Shown here piece by piece: positions 1 through 8,037 of a DNA stretch of 24,633 nt; position 1 is the stretch's first letter; each line of letters begins with the position of its first letter. A model generated the notes under the pieces. The model was not told the DNA's origin, searched no databases, and saw only the letters and a list, made by a program, of their open reading frames with translations. Where the stretch lies: positions 1 to 24,633 of the forward strand of contig CAJUAE010000047.1 in assembly GCA_910583965.1 (NCBI GenBank). The letters are read 5' to 3'. The position numbers were made by a program, and so were the translations under genes. The stretch comes from an uncultured Lachnospiraceae bacterium (GTDB taxonomy: Bacteria; Bacillota; Clostridia; Lachnospirales; Lachnospiraceae).

Positions 1-48
1 GCAAGCAAGCTTGCATCGGATTTCTTGACCTTTTGACCCTGGTATCAT
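1..48 (-). CDS. Possible start of the next importer gene (partial, runs off the left edge)
   Basis: An ATG on the minus strand at 48 opens a frame that stays open for 16 codons to the window edge. It lies 21 bases after the stop of the upstream permease gene. Importers of this type usually continue with one or two ATPase genes, so the position fits an ATPase. The few residues visible carry no ATPase motif, and the ribosome binding site is weak. The call therefore rests on context alone. Confidence 0.2.
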   Translation of the reverse strand, partial: MIPGSKGQEIRCKLAC

Positions 49-69
49 AATATTAATATCTTTTTTATT

Positions 70-927
70 CTACTCTTGTGCGCTAAACGGATCAATTACC
101 CTACGCAAACGCTCTCCTAAGCGGTCTATCAACCATACCATCAGCACCAAAAATCCCCCTGGAAACACTGCCATCCACCATATTCCTGATGAAATATAGG
201 TCATACTTTCTGCCAAAATAATGCCAACCGCAGGCTGTTCTGGAGGCAACCCATATCCAAGAAAAGAAATAGATGCCTCGTGTAAAATAGCATGAGGAAA
301 CATTAAAATCAACCCTACTAAAAACTGTGGTGCCAAGTGTGGCAATAAATGATGCATTAAAATCCAGCTATTTGATTTGCCCAAACGGCGTGAAACTGCA
401 ATATAATGTTGACTGCGAAGCTGCATTACTTCTTCTCGTATTAGCCTTGCAAGGCTTGTCCAGTGTGTTGCCGCAATTCCAACAAACAACCCTTTGAGTC
501 CCCTTCCCAAAGCAAAAGAAATTAATATAATAAAAATAGTATGCGGAATCCCCATCATCAAATCAATCATCCAATTTATTACGCCATCCAAAAAACGAGA
601 ACCCACTGCTGCCGCAATCCCAATCAAAATACCAATCACCGCACTAATACACGAAGCCACAATCCCCACTGTCACACTAACTGACATCCCTTTTAAAGTG
701 CGCATCAAAATATCGCGCCCCAGATTGTCTGTACCAAACGGGTGCTGCCACGATGGAGATTGTTTTGCATGGATAAAGTCTGTCGCAATGGCTTCCTGCG
801 GAATCAACATACCAGCCGCATAGATAACAAGAATAATAAGGCATAAAATAACAATCAATACAAGTGTACTTGTTCTTCCATTCAGACAATTCCAGTAATT
901 TTCTCGCTTTCGTTTCAACTGTTTCAT
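70..927 (-). CDS. ABC importer inner-membrane permease, DppC/NikC type
   Basis: This is the second permease of an oligopeptide/nickel-type importer; it pairs with the permease encoded just upstream to form the membrane channel. The 285-residue protein has a short cytoplasmic N-terminus, a membrane segment near residues 21-43, and the family signature HPFGTDNLGRDIL near residues 62-74. The transport domain follows, with an EAA-type loop containing the run RRLGKSN near residues 180-186. At least five more hydrophobic segments follow, and the C-terminus ends in a typical IDP motif. The start is an ATG preceded by AGGGGGA, 25 bases after the stop of the upstream permease. Family assignment is firm. 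The substrate (peptide, nickel or a metal chelate) cannot be told from this subunit. Confidence 0.88.
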   Translation of the reverse strand: MKQLKRKRENYWNCLNGRTSTLVLIVILCLIILVIYAAGMLIPQEAIATDFIHAKQSPSWQHPFGTDNLGRDILMRTLKGMSVSVTVGIVASCISAVIGILIGIAAAVGSRFLDGVINWMIDLMMGIPHTIFIILISFALGRGLKGLFVGIAATHWTSLARLIREEVMQLRSQHYIAVSRRLGKSNSWILMHHLLPHLAPQFLVGLILMFPHAILHEASISFLGYGLPPEQPAVGIILAESMTYISSGIWWMAVFPGGFLVLMVWLIDRLGERLRRVIDPFSAQE

Positions 928-952
928 CTCATCCCCCTAAAGTTGTTTTCTT

Positions 953-1945
953 TTATTTTTCACAATCTCTCATTTTAGGGTCAATAACGCCATACAGCAG
1001 ATTCGCAATCATATTCCCCACACAGACAAACAATGTCGAAAACAGTGTAATTCCCAACAAAAGTGGCACATCTGAATTGAGTCCTGCCGCAGAGACCGCA
1101 GAGCCAAGCCCTGGATAAGAAAATATATTCTCTGCAAGTACCGAACCGCCAAAAAGTTCTGCAAACGATGCAAACTGCAAGGTCAAGGCTGGCAGAATTG
1201 TATTGCGTAACCCATGGCGGAAAAACAACGTCCATCCACTCTCTCCGCGTGCGCGCGCAAACAAAATGTATGCGCTGTTCATCACATCAATCATTTTCTG
1301 TCTTGTGTGAAGCGCAATATTAGAAAAAGACGTCAGACTCAGCGTAAGCGCTGGCAACACCAGATGGTGCAATCGTTGCCAGATGCTTACCTCACTGTCC
1401 AGCATACCGATTGGCATTGAAAATCCAATTGGAAACCAGCCTAGTTTTACAGAAAATACTAACAATAAAACAAGCCCCAGCCAAAAAATTGGCACGCTGC
1501 TCAAAAGATAACAGCACTTCCGAATTACTTTATCCTGCCATTGACCACGATATACGCCCATTATACAGCCGAGTGAAAACCCAATAATTCCCGAAAATAT
1601 CCACGCACACAACATCAGAGCAAGCGAATTTTGGAAGCGCTCTACAATAATTTCAATCACAGGTCTACGATATAATAGCGAAATACCTAAATCTCCTCGA
1701 AGCAAAGCACGCAACCAGTAAATGTACCGCGTAACTGGTGGCTTATCAATCCCCCAATATGTTGTAATCTCAGCCCGTTGCTCCTCCGACACAGGTCCGA
1801 TTCCCATAATATACTGCTGTACTGGGTCGATTGGCGAGGCACTCACCAACACAAAGGAAATAATACTAACTGCAAAGAGTAATGACAACATTCGTACACT
1901 GTTTTTCAAAAATAATAAACCAATCCGCCCAGCCGTGTTTCTCAC
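953..1945 (-). CDS. ABC importer inner-membrane permease, DppB/NikB type
   Basis: This is the first permease of the same importer, 330 residues long. It has an N-terminal membrane segment near residues 15-35, the usual extracytoplasmic stretch with the motif RGDLGISLLYRRPV, and about five further membrane segments. The EAA loop contains FARARGESGW, followed by RHGLRNTILPA, which is typical of the DppB/NikB family. It ends with GVIDPKMRDCEK. The start is GTG, supported by GAGGTG seven bases upstream. The gene is 154 bases downstream of the binding-protein gene and 25 bases upstream of the partner permease, so the three probably form one transcript. Length and motifs are normal for the family. 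Confidence 0.9.
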   Translation of the reverse strand: MRNTAGRIGLLFLKNSVRMLSLLFAVSIISFVLVSASPIDPVQQYIMGIGPVSEEQRAEITTYWGIDKPPVTRYIYWLRALLRGDLGISLLYRRPVIEIIVERFQNSLALMLCAWIFSGIIGFSLGCIMGVYRGQWQDKVIRKCCYLLSSVPIFWLGLVLLLVFSVKLGWFPIGFSMPIGMLDSEVSIWQRLHHLVLPALTLSLTSFSNIALHTRQKMIDVMNSAYILFARARGESGWTLFFRHGLRNTILPALTLQFASFAELFGGSVLAENIFSYPGLGSAVSAAGLNSDVPLLLGITLFSTLFVCVGNMIANLLYGVIDPKMRDCEK

Positions 1946-2099
1946 GCCAATTCACCTCATTTCTAACATAAATATCCTATTCCCCATCTTCTATAATCAT
2001 TGTCTATACGAATCTTGTCTTTACTTCTGACACGAATGTCATATTCACTCAAACTCTTATCATCATCTTACACCGATTTGTCGTATTCTTAACATACAG

Positions 2100-3716
2100 T
2101 CATATCCATCGCCATGTATGTAGATTCTGTAAAAGCGGCATGGAAGCACCATGTGGGTGAAGCTGCTGCCTGCCAATATCCAATCCATCGCGCACATAGT
2201 ATAAATGGTCTACATTAACAATCCATACCCACGGGCAGACACCTTTCATACAAGTTCCTGTCTCGCCATCCCACTGTGCAAGTTGCCAATTTTCATATGC
2301 CGCTTCTATTGTTAGCGCCTCCATAGCCGCAGATAGATACTTGTCTGTTTTCTCTGATTGATACCCTTCAGGATTATAAAAATCTTCCTGAAATGCACCC
2401 TTGCTGTAATATAGACAGTAACTCTCATAAGGATTTGCGGCGCCCCAACCCATCATAACACCATTGGAAAACATGTGCTTTGACAAATCGTCCCAGCTTG
2501 TGCCCTCCACTGTGATTTGAATGCCAATTTGTTTTACCTGTTCTGCAACAGCCATTGCAACTGCTTGACGAACAGAATCCCCACTAGGATACAAAACTGT
2601 AAATGCTGCCACAACCCCATCTTTTTCTACAATCCCATCCTCATCACTATCCAACCATCCAGCACTTGTGAGCAATTTTTTCGCATAATCTACATCGGTC
2701 TCAATCATCACCGAAGGATTATTCCAAGGCATCTTGTCATTCTCAGAGTAGCATGGCGTTGCAAATCCGTTTAGTGCAACCTCAGCAACCAATTCCCTGT
2801 CTATCGCATAAGCAATCGCCTGTCGAATTTCCAAATTACAGGTCACATTATTTCCAATCGGATATCCGTCTTCGGTAACATTTCCCTCATTGGGTAGTAC
2901 AGGGAGCGTAAATCCGCGATTATCTACAGACGTGACACGCTCCAGATGATAACCTTCAATTGTTTTGTCCGCAAGCGTTGCTGCTGTCAACGCCACATCA
3001 ACTTGCCCTGCCTGCACTGCCGCAAAGGCAGCCTCCTCTGCCATAAATACAATTGTCACCTTTTTTATAGACGGGACAATTCCATAATAATCCTCATTTG
3101 CCTCCAAAATTAATTGTTCCTGTGGATTCCACTGAACAAACTTCCAAGGACCTGATCCAATCGGATTCATTCCATAATCTGCGCCATAGGCATGTGCTGG
3201 GATAATCCCCACCGACGCAATTGTATTTAGAAATACAGAGGTTGGTTTAGATAGCAAAAAAGTGACAGTCGTGTCATTTATTGCCTCTACCTTTTCCAGA
3301 AAAGTTAAATCAATAGATGCCTGCGCTGCCTTTGCTGTCTCAAAGGTAAACACCACATCCTGCGCTGTGACTGCTTCCCCGTCTGTAAACTTTGCGTCAT
3401 CACGCAACTTAAATGTCCATACTAGCCCTGTCTCATCAAGACTATAATTAACCGCCAAATCATACTCAAAAGACATCTCATCATTATATTTTATAAGCGT
3501 GCTCTGTATTAGTGGCATGTTCCCATGTCCCCAACCTTGACATGGGTCTAAGGTAGATGGCTCTGTAGAAATGGCAACGACAACCTCCTCGCGTTTTTTA
3601 TTGTTATCAACTGTTTCTGACGGCACTACACCATGCTGTAAAGCACAGCCAAAAAACGTACTCATTATTATCATGCCAAATAATATCCAATGAAATAAAG
3701 CTTTCTTATTTTTCAA
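2100..3716 (-). CDS. Oligopeptide/nickel-type ABC substrate-binding lipoprotein (SBP_bac_5)
   Basis: This protein binds the substrate outside the membrane and delivers it to the DppBC-like permeases encoded downstream. The start chosen is a TTG at 3716, giving 538 residues. It is preceded by AGGGGGA at good spacing and is followed at once by a lysine-rich start, a hydrophobic segment and a Cys in the context FFGC that could be lipidated; the lipobox is weak. The frame stays open upstream to 3839, but that part simply translates the palindromic repeat and gives no signal peptide at the N-terminus. Family hallmarks are EPSTLDPCQGWG early, WTFKLRDDAKFTDGE, then GSGPWKFVQW, and the C-terminal RDGLDIGRQQLHPH stretch. 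The ligand is unknown; nickel, a metal chelate or peptides are all possible. Many His and Met residues are present, but that is not diagnostic. Confidence 0.85.
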   Translation of the reverse strand: MKNKKALFHWILFGMIIMSTFFGCALQHGVVPSETVDNNKKREEVVVAISTEPSTLDPCQGWGHGNMPLIQSTLIKYNDEMSFEYDLAVNYSLDETGLVWTFKLRDDAKFTDGEAVTAQDVVFTFETAKAAQASIDLTFLEKVEAINDTTVTFLLSKPTSVFLNTIASVGIIPAHAYGADYGMNPIGSGPWKFVQWNPQEQLILEANEDYYGIVPSIKKVTIVFMAEEAAFAAVQAGQVDVALTAATLADKTIEGYHLERVTSVDNRGFTLPVLPNEGNVTEDGYPIGNNVTCNLEIRQAIAYAIDRELVAEVALNGFATPCYSENDKMPWNNPSVMIETDVDYAKKLLTSAGWLDSDEDGIVEKDGVVAAFTVLYPSGDSVRQAVAMAVAEQVKQIGIQITVEGTSWDDLSKHMFSNGVMMGWGAANPYESYCLYYSKGAFQEDFYNPEGYQSEKTDKYLSAAMEALTIEAAYENWQLAQWDGETGTCMKGVCPWVWIVNVDHLYYVRDGLDIGRQQLHPHGASMPLLQNLHTWRWI

Positions 3717-3725
3717 TAAAATTCC

Positions 3726-3930
3726 CCCTAACCCCCATCTGCCCGCTTTTGCGGGCGTACTAATCAATTTCACACGAACCCCCATGATTCCGCTTCGCGG
3801 AATCATAAATCCAGATGAGAAATGCCGTATTTCAGGCATTTCTTACTGTGAGACATAGTACTTCTCCACGAAACAGCCTTTGCCGTGAGTGGAAACTGCC
3901 ACAGGCAGTTAGAAGTACTTCTCACACTAT
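3726..3930 (-). repeat. Palindromic repeat mosaic, copy 1 (upstream of binding-protein gene)
   Basis: Several hairpin modules lie side by side. GCCCGC/GCGGGC pairs at 3741-3746 and 3751-3756. ATGATTCCGC/GCGGAATCAT is a perfect 10-bp stem with a 3-base loop at 3784-3806. AGAAATGCC/GGCATTTCT pairs at 3818-3843. A longer module at 3845-3930 is bounded by related inverted ends (CTGTGAGACATAGTACTTCT and AGAAGTACTTCTCACA). Bases 3784-3930 match 21048-21194 at 143 of 147 positions with no gap. Read toward the downstream gene, the junctions are ATGGGGGTTCGTGTGAA and GATGGGGGTTAGGGGGAAT. The second of these places the Shine-Dalgarno of the TTG-started gene at the repeat edge. Confidence 0.85.
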
Positions 3931-4047
3931 ATGCCCTGCAACAGCATATTTTCTTTCTATGTAACATATACAATCAAACAGGAAGATTACATGTCATGCT
4001 GCACATGGGCTGCTTTAACTGTGTAATTTATCGTCGTGTTCATATGT

Positions 4048-4098
4048 ACAAAAAAATTTCAGTACAACACATTTTGCAAAAATGTCGCACTGAAATTT
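4048..4098 (-). terminator. Rho-independent terminator after the YwqG-like pair
   Basis: On the minus strand, AAATTTCAGT pairs with ACTGAAATTT (4089-4098 with 4054-4063). The inner arms CGACATTTT and AAAATGTGTTG extend the stem around a short loop, and a run of T residues follows. It lies about 130 bases past the stop of the second YwqG-like gene and separates that unit from the importer operon. Confidence 0.75.
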
Positions 4099-4127
4099 AT
4101 TATATCCTATATTCACTTTTTTCGTAA
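4099..4127 (-). promoter_or_regulatory. Promoter-like pair directly before the terminator hairpin
   Basis: On the minus strand TATAAT (4104-4099) is preceded at exactly 17 bases by TTACGA, which matches the -35 consensus at only three positions. Any transcript would begin at the foot of the terminator hairpin, so it would be a very short RNA or a read-through leader for the importer operon. The weak -35 makes this tentative. Confidence 0.3.
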
Positions 4128-4229
4128 GCTGGGGGAGGGGTTATTTTTATTAACGCCAAGTGCTTCTAATATTTTCAATGTCCTTTTTAGATTGTGCATA
4201 TGAGATATGAAATGTCATAAATATTGCTA

Positions 4230-5489
4230 TTAATCACAATCCCAGCAATAAAACACCTTGCTAAAATCCCGCTGTGCAAGTGCTTCGCTATTGATAAAGA
4301 AATTGGCTACACCACCATCCGCCCAACACATATAATCCTCGTCATCTGTCATCTCTGAATGAATTTGCAACAATACTGTATCATAATACTTTGCACTTTT
4401 TCTTGGGTCAAATTGTACAAAAAATGGATAGCCCAGCATATTATGCCCATAATATGACAACTCTCTATCCAGATGCCAATAGTCTCCGTCTGTCAAAACA
4501 TCATATGCTCTCTTTTTCCCAATACCTTTCCCTCTAATCGTTTTCACTGCACTCCGAAACAATTTGTCAAAGCGCTTGTCATTCGTATTCATATAGACTT
4601 CTTTTGGTATAATTTCAATCTGAAATGGCTTCCATACAGGCGTGAACTCCTCAATCTCTGGATCTGTTGAAACCGGAATATTCAAGGCTAAAATCTGTTC
4701 CTCTGTGACAGTATAGTCCACTGTTTCATGATACACTACACGAAACATTTCTTGGCTATCTGGCGCATTATCGTCATAACCATATGGATTGTCACAATCA
4801 TCAAGCGCAATAAAAAATTGTAATATTCCTTGCTGCGGCAGACGTTCATCCACCGTCGTTCTATCAAAATTAATCTGTGCAATCAATATCATTTTTTTGC
4901 CTGTCTTGTCCTCGGGATATGCCATTTTCAAATCCCAGTAAGGTAAACCGCCAAACTTGCTGTCAAATAAATTTGGTATAATATTCTTCTGCAAAGTCAG
5001 CACATACGCCATTGTCTTAGTCTGCTCTTTGATATAATTCGTAATTTCTTCGATTGGATAATCATAGCCTATCGTCTCATCAAATTCAATCTTTGCGTCA
5101 AGTGTATCCAAAATTTGTGTGTTGACAAGGTTATGCTTTTCTGGCAGACGAACATAAGTAAGTTCTGTAAGCTGCGCCAAAGGCGTACAATCCGTAAAAT
5201 TTGTCTGTACCAAATCCAACTTTTTTAATTTAGTGCACTTTTCAAGGAAAGAAAAATCCTTTATTGTAAGCGGATTTCGTGTATTCATTGTCAAAGTACG
5301 CAGATTTTCCATCTCTTGAATTATCGCAAAATCGTGTTCTTTTATCTGAAACTTATCAGCGTATGGAGCTATCGCCGCATCTGTCAACTCTAATCTCTTT
5401 ATCTTTTTTATATCATATCGCCCGTTACTGTTACCCTTCATTATTGCTCTTATAAGATATGGGTCAATCATTTTCTTATCCTGTTGCAT
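4230..5489 (-). CDS. LRR-like plus YwqG/DUF1963 domain protein, downstream paralogue
   Basis: This 419-residue protein appears cytoplasmic, with no signal peptide or membrane segment. Residues about 25-140 contain leucine-rich-repeat-like units such as LRTLTMNTRN, FSFLEKCTKLKKLDLVQTNF and LTELTYVRLP. The rest resembles the YwqG/DUF1963 family, with FGGLPYWDLKMAYP, IAQINFD and LPQQGILQFFIALDD. The start is the ATG at 5489, preceded by AGGGGGA and 13 bases after the previous stop. A longer open frame to 5696 exists only because it runs through the neighbour's 3' end in another frame. The gene is a clear tandem duplicate of its neighbour. The function of this fold is not established; I propose none beyond family membership. 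Confidence 0.82.
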   Translation of the reverse strand: MQQDKKMIDPYLIRAIMKGNSNGRYDIKKIKRLELTDAAIAPYADKFQIKEHDFAIIQEMENLRTLTMNTRNPLTIKDFSFLEKCTKLKKLDLVQTNFTDCTPLAQLTELTYVRLPEKHNLVNTQILDTLDAKIEFDETIGYDYPIEEITNYIKEQTKTMAYVLTLQKNIIPNLFDSKFGGLPYWDLKMAYPEDKTGKKMILIAQINFDRTTVDERLPQQGILQFFIALDDCDNPYGYDDNAPDSQEMFRVVYHETVDYTVTEEQILALNIPVSTDPEIEEFTPVWKPFQIEIIPKEVYMNTNDKRFDKLFRSAVKTIRGKGIGKKRAYDVLTDGDYWHLDRELSYYGHNMLGYPFFVQFDPRKSAKYYDTVLLQIHSEMTDDEDYMCWADGGVANFFINSEALAQRDFSKVFYCWDCD

Positions 5490-5502
5490 AAAAATCCCCC
5501 TA

Positions 5503-6807
5503 TTACAATACATGGTCTTTATTTGTACAGCCCCAATAATACAATACCTTGCTAAAATCTCGCTTCGCAAGCGCCTTACTATCAATAAAAAACTGAAGTG
5601 CACCGCTGCCTGACCAGAGCACACGGTCTGCATTTTCCTTGACTTCTGAATGAATCTGCAATAACATTGTATCATACTTTTCCATTTTATTGACAATCTT
5701 TTTAGGAGTAAAAAGAAGCCAAAGCGGATACCCTAGCATATGACTTCCATAATAAGGCAACGTGTGATAAAAGTAGTCCTTTTCTTCCTCGCTAAAAAAA
5801 TATCGTCCTCTAACATCTTTTCCTATTACGGCAATTTCTGTTTCCTGTAATCGCTCCATAAAGTGCCTATCATCAGGATGCATATAAACTTCTTGCGGCA
5901 CAATATCAAAACCAATCTCATACCAAACAGGCGAATATTCATCAAATTCTGGGTCTGTACACACTGGAATCTCTAATCCCAAAATCTGCTCTTTTGTAAC
6001 ATTATAGTCCACTGTCTCATGATACACTACGCGAAACATTTCCTGTCTATCTGGCACTTCACTATCATACCCATACAGATAGCCGTCATCGTCATCTAAC
6101 GCAATAAAAAACTGTAACATTCCCTGTTGTGGCAGTCTTTCATCTACTGTAGCCTTGTCAAAATTAATCTGCGCTATCATCGTCATCTTTTGTCCAGTCT
6201 TGTCCAATGGATACGCCATTTTCGGATTCCAATATGGCAGACCGCCAAACTTACTGTCAAATAAATCTGGCACGACACCCTTTCGCAAGGTCAATGTATA
6301 CGCTGCTCTTTTGGTCTGCTCTTTTATCTGCTCTACAACCTCCACAATTGGATAATCTTGAATTTTTTCCTCATCAAATTCAATCTTTGCGTGAAGGGTA
6401 TCCAAAACTTGTTTATTAATAAGGTCTTTCTCCTTTGGCAGACGCACATACACAAGTTCTGAAAGATATGACAAAAACGCACAATCTGTAAAATTTGTCT
6501 CTGCCAAATCTAATTTCTTTATTTTTTTGCACTTTTTTAAAAAAGAAAAATCTGCAATAATCAACGGTGGTTCAAGGATATAGATTCTCAACGTATGTAG
6601 ATTTTCCATTTCCCCAAGTACAGAAAAGTCATGTTCCTTAAAACGAAAAAAAGAGATTGTTTCATAACTAGGCATTCTTCTATACCGATCATAAATCTCT
6701 AACGTCTTAATTTTTTTTAAATCATATGGAATCAGGGGAATCCTGCCAGTTGTCCTTACAATTGCCCGAAAAAGATATGGGTCAATTGTTCTCTCTTTGT
6801 ATTGCAT
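5503..6807 (-). CDS. LRR-like plus YwqG/DUF1963 domain protein, upstream paralogue
   Basis: This is the first gene of the tandem pair, 434 residues. Both proteins open with a short conserved segment (here IDPYLFRAI). LRR-like units lie at about residues 34-125, including LHTLRIY, FSFLKKCKKIKKLDLAETNF and LSELVYVRLP. The YwqG/DUF1963 region runs from about residue 150 to the end, with FGGLPYWNPKMAYP near 187-200, IAQINFD near 211-217 and LPQQGMLQFFIALDD near 225-239. The start is an ATG with AGAGAGGT upstream, and a good sigma-A-type promoter lies at 6862-6890. The protein is soluble with many acidic residues. The two copies are similar along their whole length, so the fusion is older than the duplication. 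Role unknown. Confidence 0.83.
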   Translation of the reverse strand: MQYKERTIDPYLFRAIVRTTGRIPLIPYDLKKIKTLEIYDRYRRMPSYETISFFRFKEHDFSVLGEMENLHTLRIYILEPPLIIADFSFLKKCKKIKKLDLAETNFTDCAFLSYLSELVYVRLPKEKDLINKQVLDTLHAKIEFDEEKIQDYPIVEVVEQIKEQTKRAAYTLTLRKGVVPDLFDSKFGGLPYWNPKMAYPLDKTGQKMTMIAQINFDKATVDERLPQQGMLQFFIALDDDDGYLYGYDSEVPDRQEMFRVVYHETVDYNVTKEQILGLEIPVCTDPEFDEYSPVWYEIGFDIVPQEVYMHPDDRHFMERLQETEIAVIGKDVRGRYFFSEEEKDYFYHTLPYYGSHMLGYPLWLLFTPKKIVNKMEKYDTMLLQIHSEVKENADRVLWSGSGALQFFIDSKALAKRDFSKVLYYWGCTNKDHVL

Positions 6808-6861
6808 ATGTACCTCTCTGTTCTAATTCGTACCAATATATTTATTATCATTTTTTCCTTT

Positions 6862-6890
6862 ATTATACGAAAAAAATGATACGAAAGCAA
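6862..6890 (-). promoter_or_regulatory. Sigma-A-type promoter for the YwqG-like pair
   Basis: On the minus strand TTGCTT (6890-6885) and a perfect TATAAT (6867-6862) are separated by 17 bases, 55 bases upstream of the start codon. The surrounding AT-rich sequence can form a weak A/T hairpin, which I do not regard as a terminator. Confidence 0.7.
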
Positions 6891-6913
6891 CCATTGAAAG
6901 TCTGATATTCAAC

Positions 6914-6945
6914 ATAAACAATAGCATCTAAAAATTATTGTTTAT
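6914..6945. promoter_or_regulatory. Inverted repeat in the divergent promoter region (candidate operator)
   Basis: ATAAACAATA (6914-6923) and TATTGTTTAT (6936-6945) form a perfect 10-bp inverted repeat with a 12-base spacer. It lies upstream of both divergent promoters, about 24 bases from the -35 box of the YwqG-like pair and 68 bases from that of the amino acid importer. The arms are AT-rich, so chance is possible. No regulator gene is adjacent. Confidence 0.4.
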
Positions 6946-7012
6946 ACTTTCTACAAACAAATTGCGCTAAGTTAATATCGTACAATGACCTTGAAAAATA
7001 GCAGATTTGCTA

Positions 7013-7041
7013 TTGACTTTAGTAAAGTAAACTGCTAACAT
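7013..7041 (+). promoter_or_regulatory. Extended -10 promoter for the amino acid importer operon
   Basis: TTGACT at 7013-7018 and TAACAT at 7036-7041 are 17 bases apart, and a TGC directly before the -10 makes it an extended -10 element. It lies 44 bases upstream of the start codon of the lipoprotein gene. Confidence 0.7.
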
Positions 7042-7084
7042 GATAACGTAATAAAAACTATTTGCTAATTTATGGAGGAGTATT

Positions 7085-8002
7085 ATGAAAAATAAGATTG
7101 TAAAAGCTATGGCCTTAACCACTGCACTACTGCTATCAGTAGCAATTACAGGATGCGGCAGCACTCCTGCAACATCCACAAACAATTCTACACCCACACA
7201 AGAAGATAACACGCAAAACACACAAGTTGAAAATTCCACAGATACACAAGATTCCAATACGACTTCTAACTCCGCAGATGCACAAAGTAAAATGCAATCT
7301 GATCTTGACTATGTTAAAAACAAAGGCACTTTAGTGGTCGGAATCACCGATTTTGAACCGATGGATTACAAGGATGAAAATGGTGAATGGATTGGTTTTG
7401 ACGCGGATATGGCAACAGCTTTTGCAGAGAGTCTTGGCGTCACCGCAGAATTTGTAGAAATTGAATGGGATAATAAAGTTATGGAGCTTGAAGGTCAAAC
7501 CATCGACTGTGTATGGAATGGGATGACACTCACACAGGAAGTTACAAGCGCTATGGAATGTTCCAATGCCTACTGTAACAATGCACAAGTTATTGTTGTA
7601 CCTGTTGATAAAGCTGACAGTTTCCAAGACAAAGACAACATTCCAGAAGTTAGCTTTGCTGTGGAGGCTGGAAGTGCTGGTGAAGCGCAAGCATCTGCAC
7701 TGGAACTTGAACATACCCCTGTCGCAACACAGGCGGACGCACTAATGGAAGTAGCTGCTGGTACTTCTGATGCCGCCATTATTGATTCTCTGATGGCTGC
7801 TGCTATGGTAGGGGAAGGCACTGGATACGCAAATCTTACCTATACCGTCGGGTTAAATGATGAAGAATATGGCGTTGGTTTTAGAAAAGGTTCTGATCTT
7901 GCAGCTGCACTAAACGACTTTTTTGCTACTAGTTCTCAAGATGGCAGTATGCTTGCAATCGCAGAAAAATATGGTGTTCAAGCTACTCTTATTGAACAGT
8001 AA
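7085..8002 (+). CDS. Polar amino acid ABC importer substrate-binding lipoprotein (SBP_bac_3)
   Basis: This extracytoplasmic receptor captures an amino acid or a relative for the permease and ATPase encoded downstream. The 305-residue precursor has a lipoprotein signal peptide with the lipobox ITGC, the modified Cys being residue 24. A linker rich in Ser, Thr, Asn and Gln runs to about residue 75 and tethers the binding domain to the membrane. The family 3 domain starts near residue 80 with GTLVVGITDFEPMDY. It continues with WIGFDADMATAFAESLG, then DCVWNGMTLT, and ends in the typical IAEKYGV. The start has a strong GGAGGAG site. The specificity group (Glu/Gln, Cys or basic amino acids) cannot be settled by eye. 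Confidence 0.9.
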   Translation: MKNKIVKAMALTTALLLSVAITGCGSTPATSTNNSTPTQEDNTQNTQVENSTDTQDSNTTSNSADAQSKMQSDLDYVKNKGTLVVGITDFEPMDYKDENGEWIGFDADMATAFAESLGVTAEFVEIEWDNKVMELEGQTIDCVWNGMTLTQEVTSAMECSNAYCNNAQVIVVPVDKADSFQDKDNIPEVSFAVEAGSAGEAQASALELEHTPVATQADALMEVAAGTSDAAIIDSLMAAAMVGEGTGYANLTYTVGLNDEEYGVGFRKGSDLAAALNDFFATSSQDGSMLAIAEKYGVQATLIEQ

Positions 8003-8037
8003 TCGAAAGATAACAACATTATAAACAGGAGATTCTC

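Larger units (their letters stand above)
3931..4229. other. Intergenic stretch between the importer and the YwqG-like pair
   Basis: No convincing gene is present. A plus-strand frame of 80 codons (3885-4127) begins inside the repeat, has no ribosome binding site and runs antisense through the terminator. The stretch holds the terminator of the YwqG-like pair. It probably also holds the promoter for the importer operon, but I could not find a clear -35/-10 pair between 3931 and 4047. An imperfect inverted pair, TATGTAAC/ATTACATG, lies around 3959-3995. Confidence 0.5.

Noticed and set aside
3885..4127. 80-codon plus-strand open frame
   Set aside because: It begins inside a palindromic repeat, runs through a terminator hairpin and lacks a ribosome binding site.
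5490..5696. Longer N-terminus for the second YwqG-like gene
   Set aside because: It would overlap the first paralogue's 3' end by nearly 200 bases. The ATG at 5489 aligns with the paralogue's start and has a strong ribosome binding site.
6841..6880. A/T hairpin ATCATTTTTT/AAAAAATGAT as a terminator
   Set aside because: The stem has almost no GC pairs and contains the -10 box of a good promoter, so it is more likely a by-product of AT-rich promoter sequence.
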